Shown here: positions 34,956 to 43,656 of the stretch, one piece after another | Layout of the letters: every line of letters starts with the position of its first letter | Numbering within the stretch: position 1 is the first letter of the stretch | Origin: Dinghuibacter silviterrae | Lineage (GTDB): Bacteria; Bacteroidota; Bacteroidia; Chitinophagales; Chitinophagaceae | Assembly: GCF_004366355.1 (NCBI RefSeq) | Contig: NZ_SODV01000001.1 | Span: 3,162,001 to 3,226,000 of the forward strand | DNA: 64,000 bases | Direction of reading: 5' to 3' | Notes under the pieces: model-generated | Told to the model about the DNA's origin: nothing | Database searches by the model: none | What the model saw: only the letters and a program-made list of their open reading frames with translations | Program-made: the position numbers and the translations under genes

Positions 34956-35531
34956 ATGATAGCAACCATCAGGCACATCCTTGAAGAGTCCGTAAAAGTC
35001 AAACAGGCTCTCCTTGCTGACGAAGCCTTGCACGCGAAGCTGGCGCAGACCAGCGTGTTGATCGCGGACGCCTTCCGGGCGGGACGCCGGGTTTATTTTT
35101 GCGGGAACGGGGGCAGTGCCGCCGATGCCCAGCACCTGGCCGCGGAGTTTTCGGGCCGTTTTTACAAGGACCGCAAGGCCCTGCCGGCGGAGGCCCTGCA
35201 CTGCAATACGTCCTACCTGACAGCGGTGGCGAACGACTATAGCTATGATGTCATTTATGCCCGCCTGGTGGAAGGCATGCTGGATAAGGGCGACGTCCTT
35301 TTCGGCATCAGCACCTCGGGGAATTCGGGGAATATCGTCAAGGCGTTCGAGGCCGCCCGGGCCAAAGGCGTCATCACCATCGGCTTTACGGGGCAGGGTG
35401 GGGGAAAGATGGCGGGGCTGAGCGATCACCTTTTCCCCATGCCTTCGAAGGATACCCCGCGGATCCAGGAAGGACACATCCTGATCGGGCACATCCTTTG
35501 CCAGTTGGTCGAGGCCAACCTTTTTCCATGA
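34956..35531 (+). CDS. gmhA: Sedoheptulose 7-phosphate isomerase-like SIS protein
   Basis: A 191-residue SIS-domain protein of the GmhA/DiaA type. Motifs include VYFCGNGGSAADAQHLAAEF (about 46-65), GRFYKDRKALPAEAL, LFGISTSGNSGNIVKAFEAA and the C-terminal helix EGHILIGHILCQLVE with the family's conserved His and Glu. GmhA converts sedoheptulose 7-phosphate to heptose 7-phosphate for LPS inner core or S-layer heptose. No other heptose gene is next to it, so a DiaA-like role cannot be excluded. It overlaps the next gene by 4 nt (ATGA). Confidence 0.88.
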   Translation: MIATIRHILEESVKVKQALLADEALHAKLAQTSVLIADAFRAGRRVYFCGNGGSAADAQHLAAEFSGRFYKDRKALPAEALHCNTSYLTAVANDYSYDVIYARLVEGMLDKGDVLFGISTSGNSGNIVKAFEAARAKGVITIGFTGQGGGKMAGLSDHLFPMPSKDTPRIQEGHILIGHILCQLVEANLFP

Positions 35532-36748
35532 AGCGTTTAGCCCTGCTCGCGGCCGTCCTGCCGCTCGCAGTTGCCGCTCAAAGCACCCTTCACGGGCACG
35601 TGACCGCCGCCGATAACGGTAAACCCCTGGCGGGGGCGAGCATTTTTATCAGCAATACCTCCAGGGGAACCGTGACCGATGAAAACGGGGCGTTTACCCT
35701 TACGGGTGTCCCCGAGGGCCGCTATGTCCTGGTCATTTCCAGTGTGGGTTACCAGACCGACCTGGAGGCCATCGACAGCCGCAGCCCACGGACGGATTTC
35801 GAGGTCTCGCTCCGGACCAAGGTCGCCGAGCTGGGTGAGGTCAGGGTGCAGGCGTTTGACAAAGACGGGTACAAGCGCTGGGGCGCCGTTTTCCGGGATA
35901 ATTTTATCGGGACCTCCGATTTCGCGCGGAGCTGCCGTATCCTTAACCCGGAAGTGATCCGTATCCACTATGCGCCCAAAAGCCAGGTACTGGACGCTTA
36001 CTCCGACGGGCCCATCCTTGTGGAGAACCGGGACCTGGGGTACGAAGTCCAGGTAACGCTGGAAAGTTTCCGGTACGAAATGACCACCCGGTCCGTTGCC
36101 TTTTCCTTTTTCCCCCTTTTTAAAGAAATGCCGGGCAGCCCCACCAAAGTGACCCGCTGGGAGCGGAACCGGGCCACGGCGTATTACGGATCGGCCCTTC
36201 ACTTTTTCAGGGCGCTTTACCAGGACCGGTTGACCGAAGAGGGTTTTACGTTGCACATGGAGGGGCGGAAGGACAGCGTCCTTATCCGGCGGCTGAAGGG
36301 CAACCTCAGGCAGGCGCTGGCGGCGGCCAGGGACTCCGCGGGACCGGAGGGCGCCCGGGCGATGCCGGAAGCGCTGCTACAACAGGATTTCTTAACGGGA
36401 TACAACCGGGCGCTCGATGACATAAGGAACGAGCCCCTCATTTTTTATCCCTACGAGGTACACCCCCGGGAGGCCATCGTCGTCGCCCGGGACTCCAATA
36501 CCGTCGTCCTGGACTGGGACCTGGTCTTGAAAGTGTTGTACCTTAGGGCAGCGCCACCGGACCGTTACCGGGGCGCGGGCGGTATGTCCACGGACCTGGA
36601 GCTCCTCCGGGGCTTTCCCATGGAAGTTTTTCCCAACGGCAGTTATATGAACACCGACCTCGTGTTCCAGGGTTATTGGACGTGGTGGCAGAAAATCGGG
36701 AACCTGCTGCCGTACGATTATATACCTCCCAAACAGAACCCCTTATGA
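35528..36748 (+). CDS. Secreted protein with N-terminal carboxypeptidase-regulatory-like domain
   Basis: A 406-residue protein: signal peptide (MKRLALLAAVLPLAVAAQ), then a CarboxypepD_reg-like beta sandwich at about 19-105 (LHGHVTAADNGKPLAGASIF, GTVTDENGAFTLTGVP, YVLVISSVGYQT), then a 300-residue region of unknown fold with RWGAVFRDNFIGTS and RILNPEVIRIHYAPKSQVL. Proteins of this layout are common in Bacteroidota next to surface machinery, and act as periplasmic or outer-membrane components of unknown function. ATGA overlaps join it to both neighbours. Confidence 0.8.
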   Translation: MKRLALLAAVLPLAVAAQSTLHGHVTAADNGKPLAGASIFISNTSRGTVTDENGAFTLTGVPEGRYVLVISSVGYQTDLEAIDSRSPRTDFEVSLRTKVAELGEVRVQAFDKDGYKRWGAVFRDNFIGTSDFARSCRILNPEVIRIHYAPKSQVLDAYSDGPILVENRDLGYEVQVTLESFRYEMTTRSVAFSFFPLFKEMPGSPTKVTRWERNRATAYYGSALHFFRALYQDRLTEEGFTLHMEGRKDSVLIRRLKGNLRQALAAARDSAGPEGARAMPEALLQQDFLTGYNRALDDIRNEPLIFYPYEVHPREAIVVARDSNTVVLDWDLVLKVLYLRAAPPDRYRGAGGMSTDLELLRGFPMEVFPNGSYMNTDLVFQGYWTWWQKIGNLLPYDYIPPKQNPL

Positions 36749-37551
36749 CCATCACTTTGATCGGCTCGGGTAATGTCGCCACGGTGCTGGGCAAGCGGCT
36801 GCAGCGGGCGGGGCACACGATCCTCCAGGTGTGCAGTCCGCGGAATGCGGAGGCGCTGGGCGCGGCGCTACGGGCCGAGGCGCGAAAAGGGGAGGCGCCA
36901 AACGCGGCGCCGGAGGCTATCCAAGACCCGAAAAACCTCAAAAAAGCCGACCTCTACCTGGTCGCCGTCTCCGACACCGCCGTAAAAGACGTGGCCGGCC
37001 AGATACGCGTAGCCGACGCCCTCGTCGTCCACACCGCCGGCTCCGTCCCCCTGGACGTCTTAAAAGAGGCCTCCAAACGATACGGCGTCCTCTACCCCCT
37101 CCAAAGCCTCCGGAAAGAAACCGACCCCGACATCATCCCGTTGCTGGTCGACGGCTCCGATGAGGACGTACGGTCGATCGTTGAAGGCGTGGCGAAAACG
37201 ATTTCCCCCATGGTAAAAAGGTGCAATGACGCCGAGCGGCTTTTTTTCCACATCGGGGGGGTGCTTGTGAATAACTTCCCCAATTATCTCTACACGCAAA
37301 CCGATCTTTTCCTACAGGATAAGGGGCAAAGTATTGACATGCTGCTCCCGCTGATGGCCGAAACAGTGCGCCGGTTAAAGGACTTCCCGCCCGCGGAAGT
37401 GCAGACGGGGCCTGCGGTCCGGGGGGATGAGGCGACGATAAGGAAGCACCAGGAGCAATTGGAAGGATACCCGGAGCTACTGGAGTGGTATAATGCGTTT
37501 ACCAACAAAATCAGGTCTTTCTACGCTAGAAAATATGGCGTTCACCCCTGA
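36745..37551 (+). CDS. Rossmann-like/DUF2520 domain protein
   Basis: A 268-residue protein of the Rossmann-like + DUF2520 family. It has the N-terminal nucleotide-binding start TLIGSGNVATVLGKRLQRAG (3-22), LYLVAVSDTAV near residue 70, HTAGSVPLDVL near residue 100, YPLQSLRK near residue 118, and the DUF2520 helical domain (HIGGVLVNNFPNYLY). Homologs are NAD(P)-binding oxidoreductase-like proteins of unknown substrate. Residues about 40-62 are an Ala/Glu-rich stretch longer than usual in this loop. The start at 36745 overlaps the upstream stop (ATGA). Confidence 0.85.
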   Translation: MTITLIGSGNVATVLGKRLQRAGHTILQVCSPRNAEALGAALRAEARKGEAPNAAPEAIQDPKNLKKADLYLVAVSDTAVKDVAGQIRVADALVVHTAGSVPLDVLKEASKRYGVLYPLQSLRKETDPDIIPLLVDGSDEDVRSIVEGVAKTISPMVKRCNDAERLFFHIGGVLVNNFPNYLYTQTDLFLQDKGQSIDMLLPLMAETVRRLKDFPPAEVQTGPAVRGDEATIRKHQEQLEGYPELLEWYNAFTNKIRSFYARKYGVHP

Positions 37552-37861
37552 TTTTTGTATCGATGGCTTTATCCCCTTAACTTAGGGGCGGAAAATGCGA
37601 AAAAAAAAGTATATTTACGTACGCCTCCTCTTTTAAACTTTGGCAGTCTATTTGCATCTTAGAAGGGGGATTGGCATTAAAATAGTTTAACGCTCTCGCT
37701 TACCATTCTGAAACTTCGTCCATCCAATCTCCTCAGGAAAAGTATTTTCCTCGTAACGATTGCTCCTATGTGAGAACGTCCCACCTTGCTGTATTGAGAA
37801 GGGTAGATTGTTTTTTGCTTATATGACTGGGCTGCTGATTAACCAACTAAAACCTAGCGTT
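37552..37861 (+). other. 310-bp AT-rich intergenic region
   Basis: This is the longest gap of the window and is clearly more AT-rich than the genes around it. It contains a 5-bp hairpin CCCCT/AGGGG (37573-37588) soon after the DUF2520 gene, a run of nine A residues near 37600, and TATTTGC and TAGTTTAA motifs near 37650-37690, but no TTTG/TAnnTTTG pair at correct spacing. A short frame open from 37760 joins the downstream regulator but lacks coding character. It presumably holds the promoter of the two-component genes. Confidence 0.5.
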
Positions 37862-38497
37862 ATGATTTCGATTGGTATGATTGAGGACTCTCTGATGCTG
37901 CGAAAGAACCTGGAAAAGATGTTTGACTACGATCCTGATATGGATCTGTACTTTTCCCTTCCCTCTGTCGAACAATTGATTTCAAACACAGAACTCCACA
38001 AGAATTCACCCGCTGTTATCCTGTTGGATATAGAGCTGCCGGGCATTTCAGGGCTGGATGGGATCCCCATTCTCCGAAAGATCTATCCTTCCGCCGACAT
38101 CGTGATCATTACCGGGAACATGGACGAAGACGTGATCTGGAGCGCCACCGTCAGGGGCGCCAAAGGGTATCTCCTGAAACCGGTCGCGTTTGCCCAGTTA
38201 AAGGAACAGCTCTACCAGATCCGCGAGGGGTCGACCCTTATTTCGCCGGTCGCCGCCAACATCCTGGTTCGGAAGCTGAATGGCATTACGGAAGAAAGAC
38301 GGACGGACTATGAGGATATCCTGACCAAAAAGGAGGCGGAAGTCGTGAGCTACTTTCTGAAGGGCTTTACCTACAAACAGATCGCCATGGTGATGCAGAT
38401 TTCGGTCAGCACCGTCAACGACCACCAGAAAAAGATTTATAAGAAGCTGAATGTGAATTCCAAATACGAGTTATTGGCCAGGTTTTTGCCGAACTGA
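37862..38497 (+). CDS. LuxR/NarL-type response regulator
   Basis: A 211-residue two-domain response regulator. Receiver: acidic pocket IEDS, phosphorylation site D56 in VILLDIELPGISG, T/K switch (IVIITGN; LLKPVA). C-terminal LuxR-type HTH: LTKKEAEVVSYFLKGFTYKQIA, then STVNDHQKKIYKKLNV. The ATG at 37862 begins the first receiver strand (MISIGMIEDSLMLRKNL); ATGs at 37760 and 37823 are possible but add no recognisable sequence. Its likely partner is the histidine kinase gene 37 nt downstream. Confidence 0.9.
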   Translation: MISIGMIEDSLMLRKNLEKMFDYDPDMDLYFSLPSVEQLISNTELHKNSPAVILLDIELPGISGLDGIPILRKIYPSADIVIITGNMDEDVIWSATVRGAKGYLLKPVAFAQLKEQLYQIREGSTLISPVAANILVRKLNGITEERRTDYEDILTKKEAEVVSYFLKGFTYKQIAMVMQISVSTVNDHQKKIYKKLNVNSKYELLARFLPN

Positions 38498-38534
38498 TCG
38501 CATTTCATAACCGCCTTATCCTTATCTCATTTTC

Positions 38535-39269
38535 ATGCAGAACCCCACCCCAGAAGCGGTTCTCCTGGAACCGTCGGCGCCGCCTGTGCTGAGGCACATC
38601 CTGCTGCAGACGCTTTCCCACGAATTACGCACGCCTTTTTCCATCATACAAACCAGCGCCGAGCTCCTGGTCCTGTTGCAGACCCGTTTGACCGGCGAGG
38701 ACAAAGACCTCGTGGGGGAACACGCCCAGGCCATCCTTTCCGAGATCACCCACGTCACCGACGTGATCAACCGGATGGTGCACTTTAGCCGCTGGGAACC
38801 AGGGGAAATCCCCCCTGTCGCCGACCCCTCCAACATCCTCATCGCTACCCGGGAAGAGCTGGCCAAGGATTTCCATCCCTGGAAAGACGGCCGGCGCGCG
38901 GAACTAAAGGTCACCGGCAAACCCCGGCTGGTCCGGATCGACCCCGCGCTTTTTCAGTTGGTGCTCCGCAACCTTGTAGAAAATGCTTTTAAATATTCTC
39001 CGGGGAAAAAGGCGCCTATCGTCGAGCTTCGCTTTGGCGAAGAGGTCTGGGGCCTGCAGGTGAAGGACCACGGGATCGGTATCCCGGAGGAGGATTTGGA
39101 CCGGCTTTTCCAACCCTTCGAGCGCGGGTCGAATGTGGGCAACACCCCCGGTATGGGGCTGGGGCTCAGGATTGCCCACTATCTTGTCAATAATTTTTAT
39201 GGAACGCTCTCCATAGAGAGCGGCAGGGGGAAAGGAACGACTGCGACGGTGACGTTCCTGTACCGCTAA
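38535..39269 (+). CDS. Soluble histidine kinase without sensor domain
   Basis: A 244-residue kinase consisting only of the dimerisation/phosphoacceptor domain (LSHELRTPFSIIQTSAELL, H29) and the catalytic ATPase domain (N box NLVENAFKYSP; G1 DHGIGIPEED; F box LFQPFERG; G2 GMGLGLRIAHYLV). There is no membrane helix and no PAS, GAF or receiver domain; the first 20 residues are Pro/Glu-rich. It must take its signal from a partner protein or be constitutive. With the response regulator just upstream it forms a two-component pair. Confidence 0.9.
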   Translation: MQNPTPEAVLLEPSAPPVLRHILLQTLSHELRTPFSIIQTSAELLVLLQTRLTGEDKDLVGEHAQAILSEITHVTDVINRMVHFSRWEPGEIPPVADPSNILIATREELAKDFHPWKDGRRAELKVTGKPRLVRIDPALFQLVLRNLVENAFKYSPGKKAPIVELRFGEEVWGLQVKDHGIGIPEEDLDRLFQPFERGSNVGNTPGMGLGLRIAHYLVNNFYGTLSIESGRGKGTTATVTFLYR

Positions 39270-39274
39270 GGGGC

Positions 39275-39308
39275 CGCCCCTGGGGCGCGCCGCGCCGCCG
39301 GAGGCGGC
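39275..39308. terminator. Paired GC hairpins between convergent units
   Basis: CGCCCC-T-GGGGCG (39275-39287) and GCCGCC-GGA-GGCGGC (39294-39308) fill the 38-nt gap between the kinase gene and the end of the polysaccharide operon. No T-runs follow; they may act as a terminator for both strands. Confidence 0.5.
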
Positions 39309-40705
39309 TAGAACGCGTTGTCTTCCCCCCGGAACGCGTTAATGATCGTCATAAAGATGATCCGGATATCCAGCCACCACGACCAATTCTCCATATACCA
39401 GATGTCATGCTCCACCCGTTTGGCCATCAGCTCCGTGTCTTTTGTTTCCCCCCTGTAGCCGTTGACCTGGGCCCAGCCCGTGATCCCCGGCTTTAGGAAT
39501 TGCCGCGCCATGTATTTGGAAATCAAGGCGCTGTACTGCTCGGTATGCTTCAGCATGTGGGGGCGGGGGCCGACGATGCTCATGTCCCCCGCCAGTACGT
39601 TAAAGAACTGCGGGAACTCATCCATATTCGACTTGCGCAGAAACGCCCCGATCCGGGTGATCCGCCGGTCGCCCCGGGTGGCCTGGACCTTGTCGCTGTC
39701 CCCGTTGACGCGCATACTGCGGAACTTGTAACACCAAAAGGGCTGATTGTCTTTACCGGTCCGGCGTTGACGGAAAAATACCGGTCCCCTCGACTCCAGC
39801 TTGATCAGCAAGGCAATCAGGGGCGTGAGCCAGGACATCACGAAAAGGATCACGATCAGGCTGAAAACGACGTCAAAAACGCGCTTTTTCACCTGGTTGC
39901 GGATGTCTTGTTGTAAGGGCTCCGTCCGGATGCTGATGATGGGCACCGCGTCCAGGTAGTCGATGTGATAGTTCGACTGCAACGCGCCGCTGAAGTCCGG
40001 GACAAATTTTACCCGGATACAATACTGGTCGGCGACCTCGATGATCCGGTTCAACTGTTGTTTCTCCGGCAGAATCGTGGAGTAAATTTCACGGATGTCG
40101 TTGGCCGCCGCAAAATGTATGTATTTCTCGATCTGCCCCTCTCCCTTCCGGCCGTCATCCGGGTTTACATAATCCAGGCGGGCGTCAAAAAAGCCTTCGA
40201 AAGAATACATGTTCTGATGGACGATAAAGTACCGGGCCAGCCGGAGCGCCGTCTGGTTATGGCCCACGATGGCCGTCTTGGTGTGCAACTTCGCCCTTTT
40301 CAGGAATTTATCCGTCAGGTAGGTCAGGACGATGCTTCGCAGCGTCAGCAGGGACAACAGCGTCCCATAGGCCGCGGGCAGGAACTTCAGGGCGTACCTT
40401 TTCTCGTCGCTATAGACCAGGAAGATCGCAAAAAAGACCCCATGGGCCACGAGCGTCTTCACCGTCTGCCGGAAGATCTGCTCGATCTTCACCACGGTTT
40501 CCCGTGAATACAGCTTCAACACCGACGCCAGCGTCAGCCAGCCCAGGTTGAAGATCAGGATCTGGCTGAAGACGACATTCGGAACATGACTGTCGTGCAC
40601 CCAGTATTTCATGACCAGGTAGCCGGCGAGGTAGCTGAAGTTCACAATGCAGAAATCACCAAAGACAAGTCCGAGCCGGAAAAAGTAGGACAAGCGGGTT
40701 TCCAT
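39308..40705 (-). CDS. Undecaprenyl-phosphate sugar-1-phosphate transferase (WcaJ-like)
   Basis: A 465-residue polyprenyl glycosylphosphotransferase that starts repeat-unit synthesis by moving a sugar-1-phosphate (often glucose or galactose) to undecaprenyl phosphate. Four N-terminal membrane helices and a CoA-binding-like domain (KTAIVGHNQTALRLARYF) precede the membrane re-entrant helix (VFDVVFSLIVILFVMSWLTP) and the catalytic domain with GPVFFRQRRTGKDNQPFWCY, KFRSM, KSNMDEFPQFFNVLAGDMSI and GPRPHM, then KPGITGWAQVNG. It is the last gene of the operon, 51 nt after a GT4 gene, although it acts first in the pathway. Confidence 0.93.
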   Translation of the reverse strand: METRLSYFFRLGLVFGDFCIVNFSYLAGYLVMKYWVHDSHVPNVVFSQILIFNLGWLTLASVLKLYSRETVVKIEQIFRQTVKTLVAHGVFFAIFLVYSDEKRYALKFLPAAYGTLLSLLTLRSIVLTYLTDKFLKRAKLHTKTAIVGHNQTALRLARYFIVHQNMYSFEGFFDARLDYVNPDDGRKGEGQIEKYIHFAAANDIREIYSTILPEKQQLNRIIEVADQYCIRVKFVPDFSGALQSNYHIDYLDAVPIISIRTEPLQQDIRNQVKKRVFDVVFSLIVILFVMSWLTPLIALLIKLESRGPVFFRQRRTGKDNQPFWCYKFRSMRVNGDSDKVQATRGDRRITRIGAFLRKSNMDEFPQFFNVLAGDMSIVGPRPHMLKHTEQYSALISKYMARQFLKPGITGWAQVNGYRGETKDTELMAKRVEHDIWYMENWSWWLDIRIIFMTIINAFRGEDNAF

Positions 40706-40756
40706 GTTTACAGGGTTTGAAGGTTTCAGCGGCGGAACGCCGCGAGGCGAGGCACC

Positions 40757-41920
40757 CTATGAATGGGTGCGTACGGCTTCGAGTATCTGGATAAGGTTTT
40801 CTTCGTATTTGCCAAACGTATATTTCTCCATAAATTTTGCGCGGCCGTTTGCCTGAAGTGTTCTTAACCGGTCACGGTCAAAGGCCAGCGCTTTGATGCA
40901 CTCCGCAAAAGCGCCGGTATCCTGGTAAGGATAATAGTACCCGTCCCGCCCCTGCTCAATCATTTCCGGTATCGACGCCTCGTCCGAGCACACCGGCACG
41001 AGGCCGTATTGAAAGGCTTCCAGGATCACCAGGGGGAAACATTCTCCTTTATAATAGGTGGGAAAAAGTAAGATGTCCGCTTCATTTAGCACGTTTACTT
41101 TTTCCTCCCCATACACGGCTTCTTTGACCATAACGACGGTTTCCAATTCCCGTTGGGCGATCTCGGACCGGAGCCGGTCGTAACTGATGTTGAGCGCTTT
41201 CCCCGCGATCACCGCCCGGAAGGGCACCTGTTGCGCGCGGAGGCGGGTGCAGACGTCCAGGAACTGGAAGATGCCTTTTTCTACCAGGAGGTTGGAAAAG
41301 AACAGGAGGGTCAGGGGCGCTGCGGCGCCGGCGGGCCGGGCGTCGGCGCGCGGGGCCAGAGCGCCCATGGGCGGGGCCGCGGCGTCGGCGCGCGGGACCG
41401 GGTCACCAACGGGCGGCGCCGGGGCCTCCACGGGGATCCCGTTGTTGAGTACGTACAGCGCCCTCGCGTAGGGCGCTACCTCCCGTCCGTGGAAAGCGCT
41501 TAGCGCAATCACGGAGGACCGCTTCAGGACAAACCTGACCAGCGCAAGCTTCGGCGCCGACCCCTGGGTGATCCCCTTGGTATGAAAGTGCAGCACCCGC
41601 CTGCGGACAAAAGGCGCGGCGATCATCCACAGGAGCACGTCTTTGTAAAAGGCCGGCCCGTCGGTGCTGAGCGTGATGTAAAAAATATCGTAACGCCGTC
41701 GCACAACCGCTCCTAGGAGTTTCCACACCTGCCCCGCAAACACCCGGAGCTTCCCCGTTTCGAACTTTCGTGTATCGGACAGCTCCCTGGCCGTGGTGAT
41801 GTTGATCAGTGTGACGTCATAGGCTTCCCGGAGCGCGGGGCTTTCCACGGTCCTTTGGTTCATCAGCGACGCCCCGTGCAAGGGCGGCGGCTGTTGCGAC
41901 AGGATCAGGAGGGAAGCCAT
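40757..41920 (-). CDS. GT4 glycosyltransferase with Ala/Pro hinge repeats
   Basis: A 387-residue GT-B enzyme. The N-domain begins LLILSQQPPPLHGASLMNQR and the C-domain has LLFFSNLLVEKGIFQFLDV, then the sugar-nucleotide EX7E region KGECFPLVILEAFQYGLVPV. Between them, residues about 168-205 are a low-complexity insertion with two 14-residue units (APPVGDPVPRADAA / APPMGALAPRADAR). It probably adds one sugar of the exopolysaccharide repeat at the cytosolic face of the membrane. It overlaps the upstream glycosyltransferase gene by 16 nt. Confidence 0.9.
   Translation of the reverse strand: MASLLILSQQPPPLHGASLMNQRTVESPALREAYDVTLINITTARELSDTRKFETGKLRVFAGQVWKLLGAVVRRRYDIFYITLSTDGPAFYKDVLLWMIAAPFVRRRVLHFHTKGITQGSAPKLALVRFVLKRSSVIALSAFHGREVAPYARALYVLNNGIPVEAPAPPVGDPVPRADAAAPPMGALAPRADARPAGAAAPLTLLFFSNLLVEKGIFQFLDVCTRLRAQQVPFRAVIAGKALNISYDRLRSEIAQRELETVVMVKEAVYGEEKVNVLNEADILLFPTYYKGECFPLVILEAFQYGLVPVCSDEASIPEMIEQGRDGYYYPYQDTGAFAECIKALAFDRDRLRTLQANGRAKFMEKYTFGKYEENLIQILEAVRTHS
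41340..41423 (-). repeat. Two 42-nt in-frame repeats in a GT4 gene
   Basis: Units 41340-41381 and 41382-41423 are imperfect direct repeats sharing GCGTCGGCGCGCGGG at their start and GGGCGG later. They encode the doubled 14-residue Ala/Pro unit in the hinge of the GT4 enzyme. Confidence 0.75.
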
Positions 41921-42786
41921 TGAATCAATTTGTATTTCAAGCGTACGGGGAGGCTGTAGTAAGCCGCGAATTGTTTTACCGTGGACGGATCGAGGGTGGG
42001 TTCCGTAAAGTTCCAGCTCAAAGCGCCTCCGCGATCCAGCTCCGTGCTAAACCGTCCCGCCTGTCCCCGGCGGGTGTGGGTGGCGCCCCCGTCAAACCCG
42101 ATGTTGATGACCTTGGAAAGGGTAGGGAAGACGCTCAGCTTGTCCTGCTTGAATTGGTTGTACACCCAACGGATGGCCCACGAATGGATCCGCCCTTCCA
42201 TTTGTTTCCGCAGGGAATCGCTCAGGTCGGAGCCAATGCGGTTAAAACGGCGACGTGCCAACGCGTCGCGGGAGAATTGCGCATAGTCTTCGACGGCCCA
42301 GTCCACGGACGACCAGCGATCCGCCCAGGTCGCCCAGCCCCACGAGCTCGCCCGTTGCGTGAAATAGACGTCACCGGCCGCCCGCACCGGTAGCGTATAC
42401 CCGGAAACGGAGAAGACGCGGGGATCGCCCGCATACGCGTCCAGGGCGGCATTCATAAACGCGAGGAAGTTCGGCGCGGTGACGAGGTCGTCCTCCAGGA
42501 CGATGACCCGGCCGTGTTCCCGGATGACCTCGGTGACTCCGTCGATTACCGAGGCGGCGAGGCCTTTGTTGGTGGGCGCTTCTTTGATGAAGATCTGGCG
42601 GAAGCCGCTGATGCCCCGGAGGTAGGCCCGGACTTCGGCGACGGCGGCGGCGTCTTGCGCCGCGCGCGCCCCATCCGAAAAAACGTACAGCACGCTCTCG
42701 CGGGCCCCCTCATTGCGCTGCAGCGCCTCTATAGTCCGCGCCAGCGCCTCCGGTCGTTTATACGTAAACAGGACGATCGGCGCCAT
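41905..42786 (-). CDS. GT-A type glycosyltransferase (copy 1)
   Basis: A 293-residue protein starting PIVLFTYKRPEALARTIEAL, with NKGLAASVIDGVTEVI, the DxD-like VIVLEDDLVTAPNFLAFMN near residue 95, and RASSWGWATWADRW. This is the sequence pattern of a group of GT2/GNT-I-like transferases found in bacterial polysaccharide loci. It resembles the 305-residue gene at 54287-55204 in layout (FNRP start, EDDCLPDPSFF, WGWASWARAW), so the operon carries two members. Cytosolic; sugar unknown. Confidence 0.85.
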   Translation of the reverse strand: MAPIVLFTYKRPEALARTIEALQRNEGARESVLYVFSDGARAAQDAAAVAEVRAYLRGISGFRQIFIKEAPTNKGLAASVIDGVTEVIREHGRVIVLEDDLVTAPNFLAFMNAALDAYAGDPRVFSVSGYTLPVRAAGDVYFTQRASSWGWATWADRWSSVDWAVEDYAQFSRDALARRRFNRIGSDLSDSLRKQMEGRIHSWAIRWVYNQFKQDKLSVFPTLSKVINIGFDGGATHTRRGQAGRFSTELDRGGALSWNFTEPTLDPSTVKQFAAYYSLPVRLKYKLIQWLPS

Positions 42787-43651
42787 GGGCCTTTAGCTTG
42801 TCGTAGTGGTGGATGTAAGAAACGGTATTCTCGATGTTGCCGCGGGACGAGGCGCCAAAAAGGATCGACTCGATGTTGGGCAGGCCGCAGACGTATTCGA
42901 TGGCTTCCTTGGGGGGGATGGCGCCGCCGCCAAGCACCTGCATGGCGATGGCGCGGAATTTTTTCGACCGCAGCGTTTCTTCGTAGACCTCCCGCCCCCC
43001 GGACATCCGGAAGCCGGCTTTATTGATGGAGGCACACACGATGGGGTTAGAGACACCAGCCTCTGTGAGCAGTTGCACCAGCCGCGGCATGTTCATGGTG
43101 ATGAACCCCGCTTCGGCGTCGTACTTTTTGCGGATATAGGTATGGAAGGCGACGAGGATCTCCGTGGCGCGGAGGCCGATCAACAGGTCGGTGATGACGT
43201 TTTGGAGGAAAATGACGGGGGTATCGATGCCCTTGAACATTTTCATTTCGGCGTCGATCATCAGTTCCATGATGGATTCGTAGTCTTTCGATATATACGC
43301 CATGCCGCCTTTAAACAGCGAACCGAAGAAGTTTCCGGGGACGTATTGTTTGAGCGCGCCGGCGACGCCGAGCTCGGTGACGGCGTTGGCGTACTTGTGG
43401 GCGTAGGGCATGCAAGGGTAGATTTTGAAACCCTCGTAGCGGGCGGGGTCGGCGAGCACGGCCTGGCAGACACCGGCGATCCGGTCGTGGGTGGTGCACA
43501 TAAAGGTGGAGACGCCGCAGTCGAGGGCGTCGTCGAGGACCTTCATGATGGCCTGGTCGGTTTTGAACTTGATGGCCTGGGCCCTGGATTTTTCATCCGA
43601 AATATGGTTGACGGCAAAAAACTGGTTGTCTCCGAATAAGATCCTGTCCAT
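42758..43651 (-). CDS. TIM-barrel-like protein of unknown function in EPS locus
   Basis: A 297-residue cytosolic protein. It starts RILFGDNQFFAVNHISDEKS and has alternating strand/helix character: CGVSTFMCTTHDRI, GFKIYPCMPYAHKYANAV, DTPVIFLQNVITDLLIGL, NPIVCASINKAGFRMSGG, and an end ESILFGASSRGNIENTVSYI that recalls aldo/keto reductase barrels. No known catalytic motif is evident. Its place between a Gfo/Idh/MocA oxidoreductase and a glycosyltransferase (29-nt overlap) suggests a role in making or modifying a special sugar. Confidence 0.7.
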   Translation of the reverse strand: MDRILFGDNQFFAVNHISDEKSRAQAIKFKTDQAIMKVLDDALDCGVSTFMCTTHDRIAGVCQAVLADPARYEGFKIYPCMPYAHKYANAVTELGVAGALKQYVPGNFFGSLFKGGMAYISKDYESIMELMIDAEMKMFKGIDTPVIFLQNVITDLLIGLRATEILVAFHTYIRKKYDAEAGFITMNMPRLVQLLTEAGVSNPIVCASINKAGFRMSGGREVYEETLRSKKFRAIAMQVLGGGAIPPKEAIEYVCGLPNIESILFGASSRGNIENTVSYIHHYDKLKAHGADRPVYV

Positions 43652-43656
43652 ACAAA

